From the NCBI GenBank assembly GCA_902461565.1, contig CABPYL010000006.1, positions 1 through 64,000 of the forward strand: DNA of 64,000 nt, read 5' to 3'. This DNA is from an uncultured Porphyromonadaceae bacterium (GTDB lineage Bacteria; Bacteroidota; Bacteroidia; Bacteroidales; Muribaculaceae). Below, one piece after another: positions 9,101-16,383 of this stretch; within the stretch, counting starts at the first letter, position 1, and the number at the start of each line of letters is the position of its first letter. Position numbers and translations under genes: made by a program. Below the pieces are notes generated by a model. It was given only the letters and a program-made list of their open reading frames with translations. It searched no databases and was not told the origin of the DNA.

Positions 9101-9530
9101 CCAGGGCCACACTCAGAAGCATGGACGTCTGGCGTTTGCGCGTCTGCACGCCCACCTGGTTAACTTCGGAGGGAAGGAGGTTAGCGGCTGCCGACACGCG
9201 GTTCTGCACGTCCACGGCGGCCATATTGGGGTCGAAGCCCTGTTCGAAGTAAACGTTGATGGTTGCGGAACCGGTGTTGGTTGCCGTGGATGACATGTAC
9301 GTCATACCTTCGGCACCGTTGATGGATTCCTCGAGGGGGGCAATCACAGAGTTGAGCACGGCGGAGGCATTGGCACCGCTGTATGTTGTGGTTACCGAGA
9401 TTGTAGGCGGCGCGATGTCCGGATACTGTGTTACGGGCAGCGCCACAAGACCGATAAGGCCGAGCAAAACGATGAAAATAGAAATCACCGTCGACAGCAC
9501 AGGCCTGTTTATAAATCTGTCAAGTTTCAT
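6135..9530 (-). CDS. RND (HAE1 family) inner-membrane efflux pump
   Basis: 1131 residues, against about 1,050 for AcrB-like pumps. The N-terminus (MKLDRFINRPVLSTVISIFIV) is typical, and the proton-relay acidic pair sits in TM4 as AIAIVVDDAIVVVE. The porter halves and the late TM block (GLLAKNAILIVEFA) are intact, so it should be active with the proton gradient. The extra length is mainly an insertion just after TM6 (LSPALCALFLKP, near residue 495): about 80 residues with two added hydrophobic stretches before the usual YRKG linker. Substrates cannot be read from sequence; HAE1 pumps export drugs, bile acids or lipids. It is co-transcribed with the adaptor (37-base gap) and the outer-membrane factor (11-base gap). 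Confidence 0.95.
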   Translation of the reverse strand: MKLDRFINRPVLSTVISIFIVLLGLIGLVALPVTQYPDIAPPTISVTTTYSGANASAVLNSVIAPLEESINGAEGMTYMSSTATNTGSATINVYFEQGFDPNMAAVDVQNRVSAAANLLPSEVNQVGVQTRKRQTSMLLSVALVDTTAEARYSAEFLDNYMKINVIPELQRVQGVGDVMAFGADYSMRIWLKPEVMAQYHMMPTDVSAALAEQNIEAAPGSFGEQGNQSFQYTMRYRGRLSTPEEFGDIVVRTGSNGEVLYLKDVADIELGRVTYGFANKANGHTSSQAIVFQTPGSNATKIIKDCLALVDKLKADAPDGCVYEIPMNNNEFLYASINNVIHTLIEAFILVFLVVFIFLQDIRSTLIPAIAIPVALIGTFFMMYLIGFSINLITLSALVLAIAIVVDDAIVVVEAVHAKLDQGYTSARRASIDAMGEIAGALISITLVMMLVFIPVSFMPGTSGIFYRQFGLTMAIAIAFSAVNALTLSPALCALFLKPHPKEDGTVPGIGERMGEAYKAAGQVAAKRAKKVFLFDINPVITFVLIIAAVTFMVLGWYSFHNVMLSCIAYAVAIVAVLGLFGKKFHVWFEKNFTALTESYRKGASWCAKHKYLSFGSVAVAVALLVWLMSTTPSGLVPNEDTGVVFAMVDMPAGTSQERTGQVLDQVDSLAANIPGIKTRMMINGYSFIAGQGPTYGAFIMKLKDWSERDKSQRSDSIIQKLYYMTSKYIKDGRVMIFAPPMISGYSATNGFELQMQDRTGGDINQFFGVVQTFLAKLNQCPEIQAAYTTFNPSFPQYMIDIDAAKAKKAGISPATILQTLQGYYGGMYVSNFNRFGKIYRVMMQAAPESRINPETLNSVKIRNGSEMAPISNFVKLTRVYGPDLMNRFNMFTSISVSGTPNPGFSSGDAIAAIERIAAETLPQGYGYEYAGMTREEAGTGAGTATATIFGLCLLFVYLLLSAQYESYLLPFAVILSIPFGLAGSFILARIFGIANNIYLQIALIMLIGLLAKNAILIVEFALERRMTGMSIFNSAIAGAVARLRPILMTSLAMVIGLLPMMFSSGVGANGNHALGAGSVGGMLLGMICQIFVVPALFVIFQKIQEKFKPINWQNEERGGTIAKEIEQYAQ

Positions 9531-9567
9531 TGTACTGAATTGACTATTCTATTTTATAATGTGATTC

Positions 9568-10695
9568 TCACTTTGTTTTTGGTGTAACGGGCATGTTGGC
9601 GCGTACAGATGTGCCAACGCCTTCTGTAACTATGCGGTCGCCGGGTTTGAGGCCGGATGTAACTACGAATGTCTGGCCGTCGTTATATGGAGCCACAGTG
9701 ATGTGGGTGGGTACGGTTATATTGCTGTCGTTGAGGGTATACACGTAGCGGAGGTCCTGCAGTTCGTAGGTTGCCTTCTGCGGGATTACGATAACGCCCT
9801 CGCTTACACGCGGGATAATGATCTGGCCGGTGTTGCCGCTGCGGAGCATGCCCGAGGGGTTATCGAACAGCGCGCGTGCCGAAGCTGCGCCTGTGGAATT
9901 GTCGATAACGCCGGAAACGGTAACCACGGTTCCTTCAAGGGGATATGTTGAGCCGTCGGCAAGTTCGAGTTTCACTTTGGGGAGTGCCTTCATGCCGGCG
10001 TCGACAGAACTTGTACCGCCCTGGGTAAGCTCAAGCAGGTCTTTCTCGGACAGCGAGAAATATGCGTACACCTGCGAGTTGTCGCTGATGGTGGTGAGGG
10101 GCTGCTGCGACGAAGGCGATGCGAGAGAGCCTTCGCGGTTGGGAATTGTGCCTACAACGCCGTCGCTCGGAGCAGTAACGACTGTGTATGCAAGATTCTT
10201 TTTGGCTGTAACCAGTGCAGCTTCGGCCTGTGCGAGCGATGCCTCGGCCTGAGCGAGCTGATTTGCAGCAAGCTGCCACTCTGTCTGGCTGATGATGTGT
10301 TTGTCGAGGAGCATTTTCTTGTTCTGCTCTGTAATCTTGGCGTTTGAAACGGCGCTCTTGGCGGAGTTTACATTAGCAGCGGCCTGGTCTACGGCAGCCT
10401 GGAACTGAACCTGGTCGAGAATGAAAAGTGTCTGTCCTTTGTGTACTTTCTCGCCTTCGTCGACGCAAACTTTCGTAATGAAACCGGTAACTTGTGGCCG
10501 GATGGCAATGTCGGTCTTTCCTTTTACGGTAGCTGGATAAGAATTCTGGTAATTGGCATTGGCCGGTTCGATGGTTGCGACCGCGATTTCAGGAGCTTGT
10601 GCTCCCTGTTGCCCTTGATCTTTTTTACCGCATGAGCATACGAGACTGCAAATTACGAGTCCGATGCCCGAAATTGTGAGCAATTGTCTTTTCAT
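9568..10695 (-). CDS. RND efflux periplasmic adaptor (membrane fusion protein)
   Basis: 375 residues with a lipoprotein signal (lipobox VCSCGKK). Domains run in the family order: barrel-sandwich half (IAIRPQVTGFITKVCVDEGE about residues 64-83), a coiled-coil hairpin rich in Ala/Gln/Lys (about 95-165), the second lipoyl half (VVTAPSDGVVGTIPNREG), beta-barrel, and the membrane-proximal end (GLKPGDRIVTEGV). It links pump and outer-membrane factor. It is the first gene of the operon; its promoter carries a perfect 14-base palindrome, so the operon is likely repressor-controlled. No repressor gene adjoins it. Confidence 0.95.
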   Translation of the reverse strand: MKRQLLTISGIGLVICSLVCSCGKKDQGQQGAQAPEIAVATIEPANANYQNSYPATVKGKTDIAIRPQVTGFITKVCVDEGEKVHKGQTLFILDQVQFQAAVDQAAANVNSAKSAVSNAKITEQNKKMLLDKHIISQTEWQLAANQLAQAEASLAQAEAALVTAKKNLAYTVVTAPSDGVVGTIPNREGSLASPSSQQPLTTISDNSQVYAYFSLSEKDLLELTQGGTSSVDAGMKALPKVKLELADGSTYPLEGTVVTVSGVIDNSTGAASARALFDNPSGMLRSGNTGQIIIPRVSEGVIVIPQKATYELQDLRYVYTLNDSNITVPTHITVAPYNDGQTFVVTSGLKPGDRIVTEGVGTSVRANMPVTPKTK

Positions 10696-10751
10696 TTTGT
10701 GGAATATATGTGTTTCATTTTTTTATAATCGAAATAGGATTCCTTAAAATC

Positions 10752-10765
10752 ATGTTGTACAACAT
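10752..10765. promoter_or_regulatory. Perfect palindrome, candidate operator of the efflux operon
   Basis: ATGTTGTACAACAT is its own reverse complement. It lies about 10 bases downstream of the -7 box at 10776-10783 on the reverse strand, so it overlaps or just follows the predicted transcription start. That position and symmetry fit a TetR/AcrR-type repressor site. The protein that binds it is not identified in this window. Confidence 0.6.
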
Positions 10766-10775
10766 AATTTTGGCG

Positions 10776-10783
10776 CAAAGTTA
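10776..10783 (-). promoter_or_regulatory. Promoter -7 box of the efflux operon
   Basis: Read on the reverse strand this is TAACTTTG, a full match to TAnnTTTG, 80-90 bases upstream of the adaptor ATG. A TTTG lies upstream but at a shorter spacing (about 13 bases) than the usual 19-21. Confidence 0.6.
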
Positions 10784-11021
10784 CAAAATAATTGTCCAAA
10801 GCGTATAATAAAAGGGAGAGGATGTTGGCATTTTTGGCCTAACTCGGGTTAAAAAGTGCAAAAGCAGGTACTCGATGCTGGTTTGAATAAATATTGGATG
10901 AATAATCTCTTTATTATCTTTTTAGGAATGTAAAAATTGGATGTTTTAAAAAGTTCAATGCGTTAACAATATTTAACCGATATTTTAAACAATACTAATG
11001 CTGATATTCAAAATTTGTTTA

Positions 11022-11165
11022 TAACTTTGCGTCAGAAACAACCAGGGGCTATACACACCCCGACTAATTCCCAAATTTTTGATAACGTTTTGTTAGACTC
11101 ACAATATACTTGAATTTTGGTTATGAGGGAGGTGCGTTACTGTGAAGTAGCGCACTTTCGTTTTG
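11022..11165 (+). ncRNA. Candidate small RNA or long leader upstream of the DEAD-box gene
   Basis: A full -7 box TAACTTTG (11022-11029) is followed by about 100 bases without a good ORF but with possible stems: GGGG/CCCC around 11045-11061, and CCAAA pairing with TTTGG. It ends in a hairpin GTGCGTTAC (11132-11140) / GTAGCGCAC (11147-11155), then TTTCGTTTT. Promoter, folded body and terminator make a discrete transcript of about 125 bases plausible. It could instead be an attenuated leader of the helicase gene at 11329, which has a second -7 box (11284-11291). I do not recognise an RNA family. The stretch 10784-11021 shows no gene. Confidence 0.45.
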
Positions 11166-11283
11166 TAAGACAATGATTGCAAAATGAAAAGTACGGGCTT
11201 GCGCTTCCATGAAAGGGACCTTAAATATTATTTTTTCTTTCAGTTATTTATTGCGTGCGAACTGTAGTTTGATAATATTGTTG

Positions 11284-11291
11284 TACTTTTG
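11284..11291 (+). promoter_or_regulatory. Promoter -7 box of the DEAD-box helicase gene
   Basis: TACTTTTG matches TAnnTTTG and lies 37 bases upstream of the ATG at 11329. A TTTG is present at 11268-11271 but only 12 bases away, closer than the usual spacing. Confidence 0.55.
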
Positions 11292-11328
11292 TATATTGTT
11301 ACATAACGAACATTCAAAAACAGGATAT

Positions 11329-13086
11329 ATGACATTTGAGGAATTAGGTGTAAGCGACGATCTGCTGCGCGGCATCGCTGACATGGGCTTCGAGAATCCC
11401 ATGCCTGTACAGGAAAAAGTTATACCGGTATTGCTCAACGGCGACCACGACCTTGTTGCCCTTGCGCAGACGGGTACGGGCAAGACGGCGGCTTTCGGCC
11501 TTCCGTTGCTTCAGCGTATCGATGCGGACAATCATACACCGCAGGCGCTGGTGCTGGCGCCCACGCGCGAGCTATGCCTCCAGATTGCCGGCGACCTCGC
11601 CGATTTTTCGAAGTACATGCCCGATGTTGTGGTGCTTCCCGTGTACGGCGGCAGCAGCATCGAAAGCCAGATACGCGCCTTGCGGCAGGGTGTGCAGATT
11701 ATTGTGGCTACTCCCGGACGTCTTATCGATCTTATCAACCGCGGGGTGGTAAAGCTCGAGGGCGTGCATACTGTTGTGCTCGACGAGGCCGATGAAATGC
11801 TGAACATGGGCTTTGTTGATTCCATAAACGATATCCTGAGCCATGTTCCCGAGAACCGCACGATGCTTATGTTCTCGGCCACTATGCCCGACGAGGTGGC
11901 CCGCATAGCAAAGCGGTTTATGAAGAATCCCGAAGAGATTGTCGTGGGCACCCGCAACACCGGCGCCGAGAATGTGCGGCACATATACTATATGGTTAAC
12001 GCGCGCGACAAGTATCTTGCCCTCAAGCGTATCGCCGACGATACGCCGAATATCTACGCGATAATCTTCTGTCGTACGCGCCGCGACACCCAGGAGATTG
12101 CCGATAATCTTATCGCCGACGGCTACAACGCCGACGCGCTGCACGGCGACTTGTCGCAGCAGCAGCGCGACATGGTGATGAAGAAGTTCCGCGACCGCGT
12201 GCTGCCGTTGCTTGTGGCTACCGACGTGGCTGCCCGCGGCCTTGATGTAGACGACCTTACTCACGTTATAAATTACGGTCTGCCCGACGATACCGCCGTG
12301 TACACCCATCGCTCGGGCCGAACGGGGCGCGCCGGCAAAACGGGTGTGTCCATCGCCATAATTCACTCGCGCGAGAAAGGCAAGCTGCGCGAAATAGAGA
12401 AAATAATAGGGAAGAAATTCGAACGTAAAGAAGTGCCCACGCCACAGCATATCATTGAGAAGCAGCTGTACAATCTTGCCGACCGTCTGGAGCGGGTGAG
12501 CGTTAACGAGGATGAAATAAACCGCTATCTGCCCGGCGTGATGCGCAAGCTGTCGTGGCTTTCGACCGAAGACTTGCTCAAACGTGTACTTTCTCTGGAA
12601 TTCAACCGACTGTTGGAGTACTATAAAGACGCGCCCAATATCGATTTCATAGACGAGAAACCCCGCAAGGACAAGAAAGACAAGAAGGAGTTCAAGGAGC
12701 GCACCGACAAGGAAAAAGACCGACGCACGGCCGAGAGAGGCATGGCGCGCATATATATAAATATGGGCAAGGCCGACGGATTCTTTGCCGGTAATCTGAT
12801 CGACATGCTCAACAAAAACGTGAGTGGCCCGCGAGTGGATGTGGGACGTATAGACCTGCTGCCGAATTATTCGCTCTTCGATGTAAAGAAGGCCGATGCC
12901 GCACGTGTCGTGGGTGCTCTCAAAGGTCTTGAATTCTTCGGCAAGCGTGTGTTCAGCGAGGTAGCCGACCCCGACCGCGACTATTCGCAGCTGTCGGCCA
13001 AACGGACCAAGGAAGGCCGCGCCAAGCGAGGCGCAGAGCCCCGCAAAGGCCGCAAGCCCGCATCGCGCTATTCAAAGGAAAAATAA
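11329..13086 (+). CDS. DEAD-box ATP-dependent RNA helicase (DeaD/CsdA type)
   Basis: 585 residues from the ATG at 11329 (MTFEELGVSDDLL), which starts the helicase fold correctly; the longer frame to 11209 adds only hydrophobic non-homologous residues. Motifs: Q-motif FENPMPVQ (21-28), Walker A AQTGTGKT (about 46-53), DEAD in VVLDEADEM (about 150), SAT (about 183), and HRSGRTGRAGKTG. The C-terminal part after about residue 470 (ARIYINMGKADGFFAGNLIDML) is a DbpA/CsdA RNA-binding domain, then a basic tail. It unwinds RNA in ribosome assembly, mRNA decay or cold adaptation. The long upstream leader with a possible terminator hairpin fits cold- or growth-dependent control, which is inference. Confidence 0.95.
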   Translation: MTFEELGVSDDLLRGIADMGFENPMPVQEKVIPVLLNGDHDLVALAQTGTGKTAAFGLPLLQRIDADNHTPQALVLAPTRELCLQIAGDLADFSKYMPDVVVLPVYGGSSIESQIRALRQGVQIIVATPGRLIDLINRGVVKLEGVHTVVLDEADEMLNMGFVDSINDILSHVPENRTMLMFSATMPDEVARIAKRFMKNPEEIVVGTRNTGAENVRHIYYMVNARDKYLALKRIADDTPNIYAIIFCRTRRDTQEIADNLIADGYNADALHGDLSQQQRDMVMKKFRDRVLPLLVATDVAARGLDVDDLTHVINYGLPDDTAVYTHRSGRTGRAGKTGVSIAIIHSREKGKLREIEKIIGKKFERKEVPTPQHIIEKQLYNLADRLERVSVNEDEINRYLPGVMRKLSWLSTEDLLKRVLSLEFNRLLEYYKDAPNIDFIDEKPRKDKKDKKEFKERTDKEKDRRTAERGMARIYINMGKADGFFAGNLIDMLNKNVSGPRVDVGRIDLLPNYSLFDVKKADAARVVGALKGLEFFGKRVFSEVADPDRDYSQLSAKRTKEGRAKRGAEPRKGRKPASRYSKEK

Positions 13087-13107
13087 GCATCGGCAAATTC
13101 AGATCGT

Positions 13108-13731
13108 ATGAAACAGTGTTTGCGTACATTTACAGTATTTTCGGTACTTGCAGCGGCATGTGTTGCCGGCGCCCGCGACATCCGCGATTTTTTTATAGCG
13201 GCACCCGCGCAGGAGATCGGGTTGGTTCTTACAAAGTCGGCCCGGCTGGATATGCTCGACTATTTTAACAGCAATCTTGCCACTCCCACGTCGAACGAGC
13301 TTGGTGGACGCTCGCGCATCACCGCACTGTCGCCCCACAGCATAGAGGTGGATATATCCGCCAATACAAAATTACAGATGGCCCTTGTGCCGCTGAAGAA
13401 GGATACGCTTATTGCCATCGTGGAGACCGTTAACACTCCCGTGCCCGACAGTAATGTGCGTATCTACACCAAAGGCTGGAAGACGGTGCCCGTACAGATG
13501 CCCTCGTGGACCGATTTTGTGCCTAAAAAACAGCGTGCACGGGCCGGGACAGCAGATGCTCCGGACCTTACCTTTACCTCTGCCGTCTTCGATCCCGAAC
13601 GCAATGTGTTTGTTTTCACCGACCGTTCGCGTGAGTATTATCCGGCAAGCGATGTTCCGGCTGTGCTGTCGCTGATGAAACCAGAAATAAGAATGACTTT
13701 TGACGGACGCAAGCTCGTGCCAGCCAAATGA
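13108..13731 (+). CDS. DUF3256 family secreted protein
   Basis: 207 residues with a signal peptide (MKQCLRTFTVFSVLAAACVAGA). The layout, with RDFFIAAP near the start, a pair of beta-rich segments and a conserved LPLK-type turn, matches DUF3256 proteins of Bacteroidales, which have no known function. It lies 21 bases after the helicase gene and overlaps xseA by four bases (ATGA), so it is translationally coupled to the exonuclease subunit. The predicted location is the periplasm. Confidence 0.75.
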   Translation: MKQCLRTFTVFSVLAAACVAGARDIRDFFIAAPAQEIGLVLTKSARLDMLDYFNSNLATPTSNELGGRSRITALSPHSIEVDISANTKLQMALVPLKKDTLIAIVETVNTPVPDSNVRIYTKGWKTVPVQMPSWTDFVPKKQRARAGTADAPDLTFTSAVFDPERNVFVFTDRSREYYPASDVPAVLSLMKPEIRMTFDGRKLVPAK

Positions 13732-14966
13732 AAGAGAACGCAATATCGCTCTTAGAGCTTAATCGTCGCGTAGGAGCCGCCCTCAGTATCGCTGCGGGTC
13801 TCGACAATGTGTGGGTTACAGCCGAGACCTCCGACCTGCGTTCCACCGGTGGCCACTGCTACATGGAGCTGATTCAGAAGGACAGTTCCGGTGCACCTGT
13901 GGCCCGCTGCCGTGCTGTTATATGGGCGTCGGCATTCAGTCGCCTGTCTGTCAAGTTCGCTGAGGCTACAGGAACGCGTCTGCGCAGCGACATGAAGATT
14001 ATGGCTCGGGTGTGCGTAAGTTTTCATGCCGTGTACGGCTTCAGCTTGGTTATAAACGATATAAATCCCGAATATACCGTCGGCGATCTGGCCCGCAGAC
14101 GCATGGAGATTGTGGCACGACTGCAGGCCGAAGGTGTGTACGACCTAAACCGCGAGCTGTCGATGCCCCGAGTCCCGTCGCGAGTGGCAATAGTCTCGGC
14201 CCGTGGTGCGGCGGGATATGGCGACTTCGTGCGTCAGCTGCACAACAACAGCATGCGCCTGCGCTTCACCACAACGCTGTTCGAGGCTGTGTTGCAGGGT
14301 GAGCGTACCGCTTCGAGTGTTATCGCTGCACTCGACAAGATTATGGAGCGTGTAGATGATTTCGATTGTGTTGTTATTATCCGTGGCGGTGGCGCCGTGG
14401 CCGATCTGGCTTCCTTTGACGATTACGAGCTTGCCTACAATGTGGCACAGTTCCCGCTGCCGGTGGTAGTGGGTATAGGGCACGACCGCGATGTTACCGT
14501 GCTGGACTATGTGGCGCATACACGTGTGAAAACACCTACCGCTGCTGCCGAGTTGCTTGTGGGTATTGTCGGAGAGGCGTATCAGACGGTTTTGGAGACC
14601 GGCTCCGCTATTCTTGCAGCCGTAAGGGCGTTGGTATCGGGGCAACGGCAGCAGTTAGCCTATTTTCAGGGCCTGTTGCCGGCTCTGGCCATGAATGTGG
14701 TGGAACGTAACCGCCGTACCATCGGGCGGCAGACCGACGAGCTGATTGCAACCGCCGTACGCAACCGTATGCGTGCCGCACGTCAGCGCATCGATGCGCT
14801 TGCCGAGCTTCTCGATGCAATTTCTCCCGAGGCGACGCTCCGCCGCGGTTATTCGATTACCCGCGCCGACGGCCATGCCGTGCTTGACGGCAGTGCAGTG
14901 GCTCCGGGTACGGTTCTTACCACCACTTTTGCCTGCGGGCCCGAAGTGCAGTCGGTGGCAAAATAG
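13728..14966 (+). CDS. xseA: Exodeoxyribonuclease VII large subunit
   Basis: 412 residues. The N-terminal OB-fold (VWVTAETSDLRSTGGHCYMEL, about residues 28-48) binds single-stranded DNA. The catalytic region contains SRVAIVSARGAAGYGDF, VVIIRGGGAVADLASFDDYELA and PVVVGIGHDRDVTVLDYVAHTRVKTPTAAAE, all characteristic of XseA. A coiled-coil helix region follows, then RRGYSITRADG near the end. XseA needs XseB as partner; no xseB lies in the usual place directly downstream, so it must be elsewhere. It starts in the stop of DUF3256. Confidence 0.95.
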   Translation: MKENAISLLELNRRVGAALSIAAGLDNVWVTAETSDLRSTGGHCYMELIQKDSSGAPVARCRAVIWASAFSRLSVKFAEATGTRLRSDMKIMARVCVSFHAVYGFSLVINDINPEYTVGDLARRRMEIVARLQAEGVYDLNRELSMPRVPSRVAIVSARGAAGYGDFVRQLHNNSMRLRFTTTLFEAVLQGERTASSVIAALDKIMERVDDFDCVVIIRGGGAVADLASFDDYELAYNVAQFPLPVVVGIGHDRDVTVLDYVAHTRVKTPTAAAELLVGIVGEAYQTVLETGSAILAAVRALVSGQRQQLAYFQGLLPALAMNVVERNRRTIGRQTDELIATAVRNRMRAARQRIDALAELLDAISPEATLRRGYSITRADGHAVLDGSAVAPGTVLTTTFACGPEVQSVAK

Positions 14967-15033
14967 AGAATAATCTGTCATATTTCCGTAATTTGCCCGA
15001 TTTTGGAGTTATTTGCATAATTTATGCTCAGTT

Positions 15034-15065
15034 TTTGCGCCTTTTGCAAAATTTTTGTAACTTTG
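15034..15065 (+). promoter_or_regulatory. Two-box promoter of the Lrp/AsnC gene
   Basis: TTTG at 15034-15037 and TAACTTTG at 15058-15065 are separated by 20 bases, the ideal Bacteroidetes arrangement. The predicted start gives a leader of about 25 bases before the ATG at 15094. Confidence 0.75.
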
Positions 15066-15093
15066 CGCATCAAAACCAAAGAGCTACACAGCT

Positions 15094-15567
15094 ATGGAAA
15101 AAATTGACAATCTCGACCGACGAATACTTCAGATAGCCATCAATAACGCCCGCATACCTTCGAAAGACATTGCCCTGGAGTGCGGAGTATCGCGCGCAGC
15201 AATTCATCAGCGTCTGCAGCGCCTTATCGAACTAAATGTCATCACAGGCTCCGGGTATCATGTGAATCCCAAAATTTTGGGCTACGCCACCTGTACCTAT
15301 ATCGGCGTTAATCTTGAGCGCGGTGCCATGTACCGCGATGTGGTGCCCGAACTGGAAAAAATTCCCGAAATCGTAGAATGTCATTTCACTACCGGCCCGT
15401 ACACTATGCTTATAAAGCTCTATGCCCGCGACAACGAGCACCTTATGGAGCTTCTGAATAAAAAAATACAGATGATTCCCGGTGTTACCGGTACCGAGAC
15501 ACTTATCTCTCTCGACCAGTCTATAGCACGCGAGATTCCTATCCGCCTCAATGGCGACGAACAGTAA
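15094..15567 (+). CDS. Lrp/AsnC family transcriptional regulator
   Basis: 157 residues. Residues 1-60 are an AsnC-type winged helix-turn-helix (NLDRRILQIAINNARIPSKD, then CGVSRAAIHQRLQRLIELNVI). Residues 70-150 form the RAM ligand-binding and oligomer domain (VECHFTTGPYTMLIKLYARD). Such proteins sense amino acids and form octamers on DNA. It has its own strong promoter and is followed after 17 bases by the pseudokinase gene. Confidence 0.93.
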   Translation: MEKIDNLDRRILQIAINNARIPSKDIALECGVSRAAIHQRLQRLIELNVITGSGYHVNPKILGYATCTYIGVNLERGAMYRDVVPELEKIPEIVECHFTTGPYTMLIKLYARDNEHLMELLNKKIQMIPGVTGTETLISLDQSIAREIPIRLNGDEQ

Positions 15568-15584
15568 ATCCTCCGCTGTTTCCG

Positions 15585-16343
15585 ATGACTAGAGAAGTTG
15601 AAAGATGGGCAGAGATAGAACACCTTCCTGAATGGGACGAGGAGTTCTATGATATCTATACCGCCAAAAAGTTCGGCAAATGGGTGATGATAAAGACACT
15701 GAAGCCCGAGTATGCCGACGATCCGGTCTATCAGAAAATGATGGAGCAGGAGTTTGACGTGCGGTACAGTCTGGCACATCCCAACATAATAATGATAAAC
15801 GATTTCGAGGATATTCCCGGAATCGGCCGCTGCATCGTTACCGACGATGTTTACGGCGACAGCCTGCGCAAGCTTATCGACGAGCGGCGCGTGCGTCCCG
15901 AGCATGTGGAGCAGCTAAGACATCAGCTTGTGAACGCACTGGAGTATATCCAGAGCAAGCACATTGTGCATCCGCCGCTGCGCCCCGAAAACATTGTGTT
16001 TACCGAGGGCATAGGTAATCTGAAACTTATCGACGTCGGTTTTGAACAGCGTCCGTCGCTGTCTCACCAGTCTACGGCCGACGATATATACAATTACGGC
16101 AAAGTGCTCGAGGAAGCTCTGTCCGCTTCCGACAACATGGACGCCACCCTGGAGCGGGTAGTGCGCAAATGCACCGATCCGGATCCTCGGCGCCGATTCA
16201 GGGATATGCAGCAGGTGCATCTTGCTCTCGAAAACCGCAGGAGCAGTTTCATCTACATAATTATAATCGCTTTCCTTGCGGTTATGGTAATTATCCTGCT
16301 GTGGTTGCAGTCGCCATTTGCGCCCGCACCGCATCATGCCTGA
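15585..16343 (+). CDS. Membrane-anchored Ser/Thr kinase-like protein, probably a pseudokinase
   Basis: 252 residues. The fold is a eukaryotic-like protein kinase: beta-3 lysine in KWVMIKTL (about residue 37), C-lobe from about 95, then one C-terminal transmembrane helix (about 226-245). The catalytic loop reads HIVHPPLRPENIVF where active kinases have HRDLKPxN: the catalytic Asp is Pro, though the following PEN is kept. The metal motif is DVG rather than DFG, and no Gly-rich loop is visible. It should therefore bind but not phosphorylate, acting as a scaffold or sensor at the membrane. The downstream GNAT and phosphatase genes run in the same direction (40-base gap, then an ATGA overlap). Confidence 0.8.
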   Translation: MTREVERWAEIEHLPEWDEEFYDIYTAKKFGKWVMIKTLKPEYADDPVYQKMMEQEFDVRYSLAHPNIIMINDFEDIPGIGRCIVTDDVYGDSLRKLIDERRVRPEHVEQLRHQLVNALEYIQSKHIVHPPLRPENIVFTEGIGNLKLIDVGFEQRPSLSHQSTADDIYNYGKVLEEALSASDNMDATLERVVRKCTDPDPRRRFRDMQQVHLALENRRSSFIYIIIIAFLAVMVIILLWLQSPFAPAPHHA

Positions 16344-16383
16344 CGCACACGGCGCCGGGCTTCCTTAGTTTTTCCTTACAACC

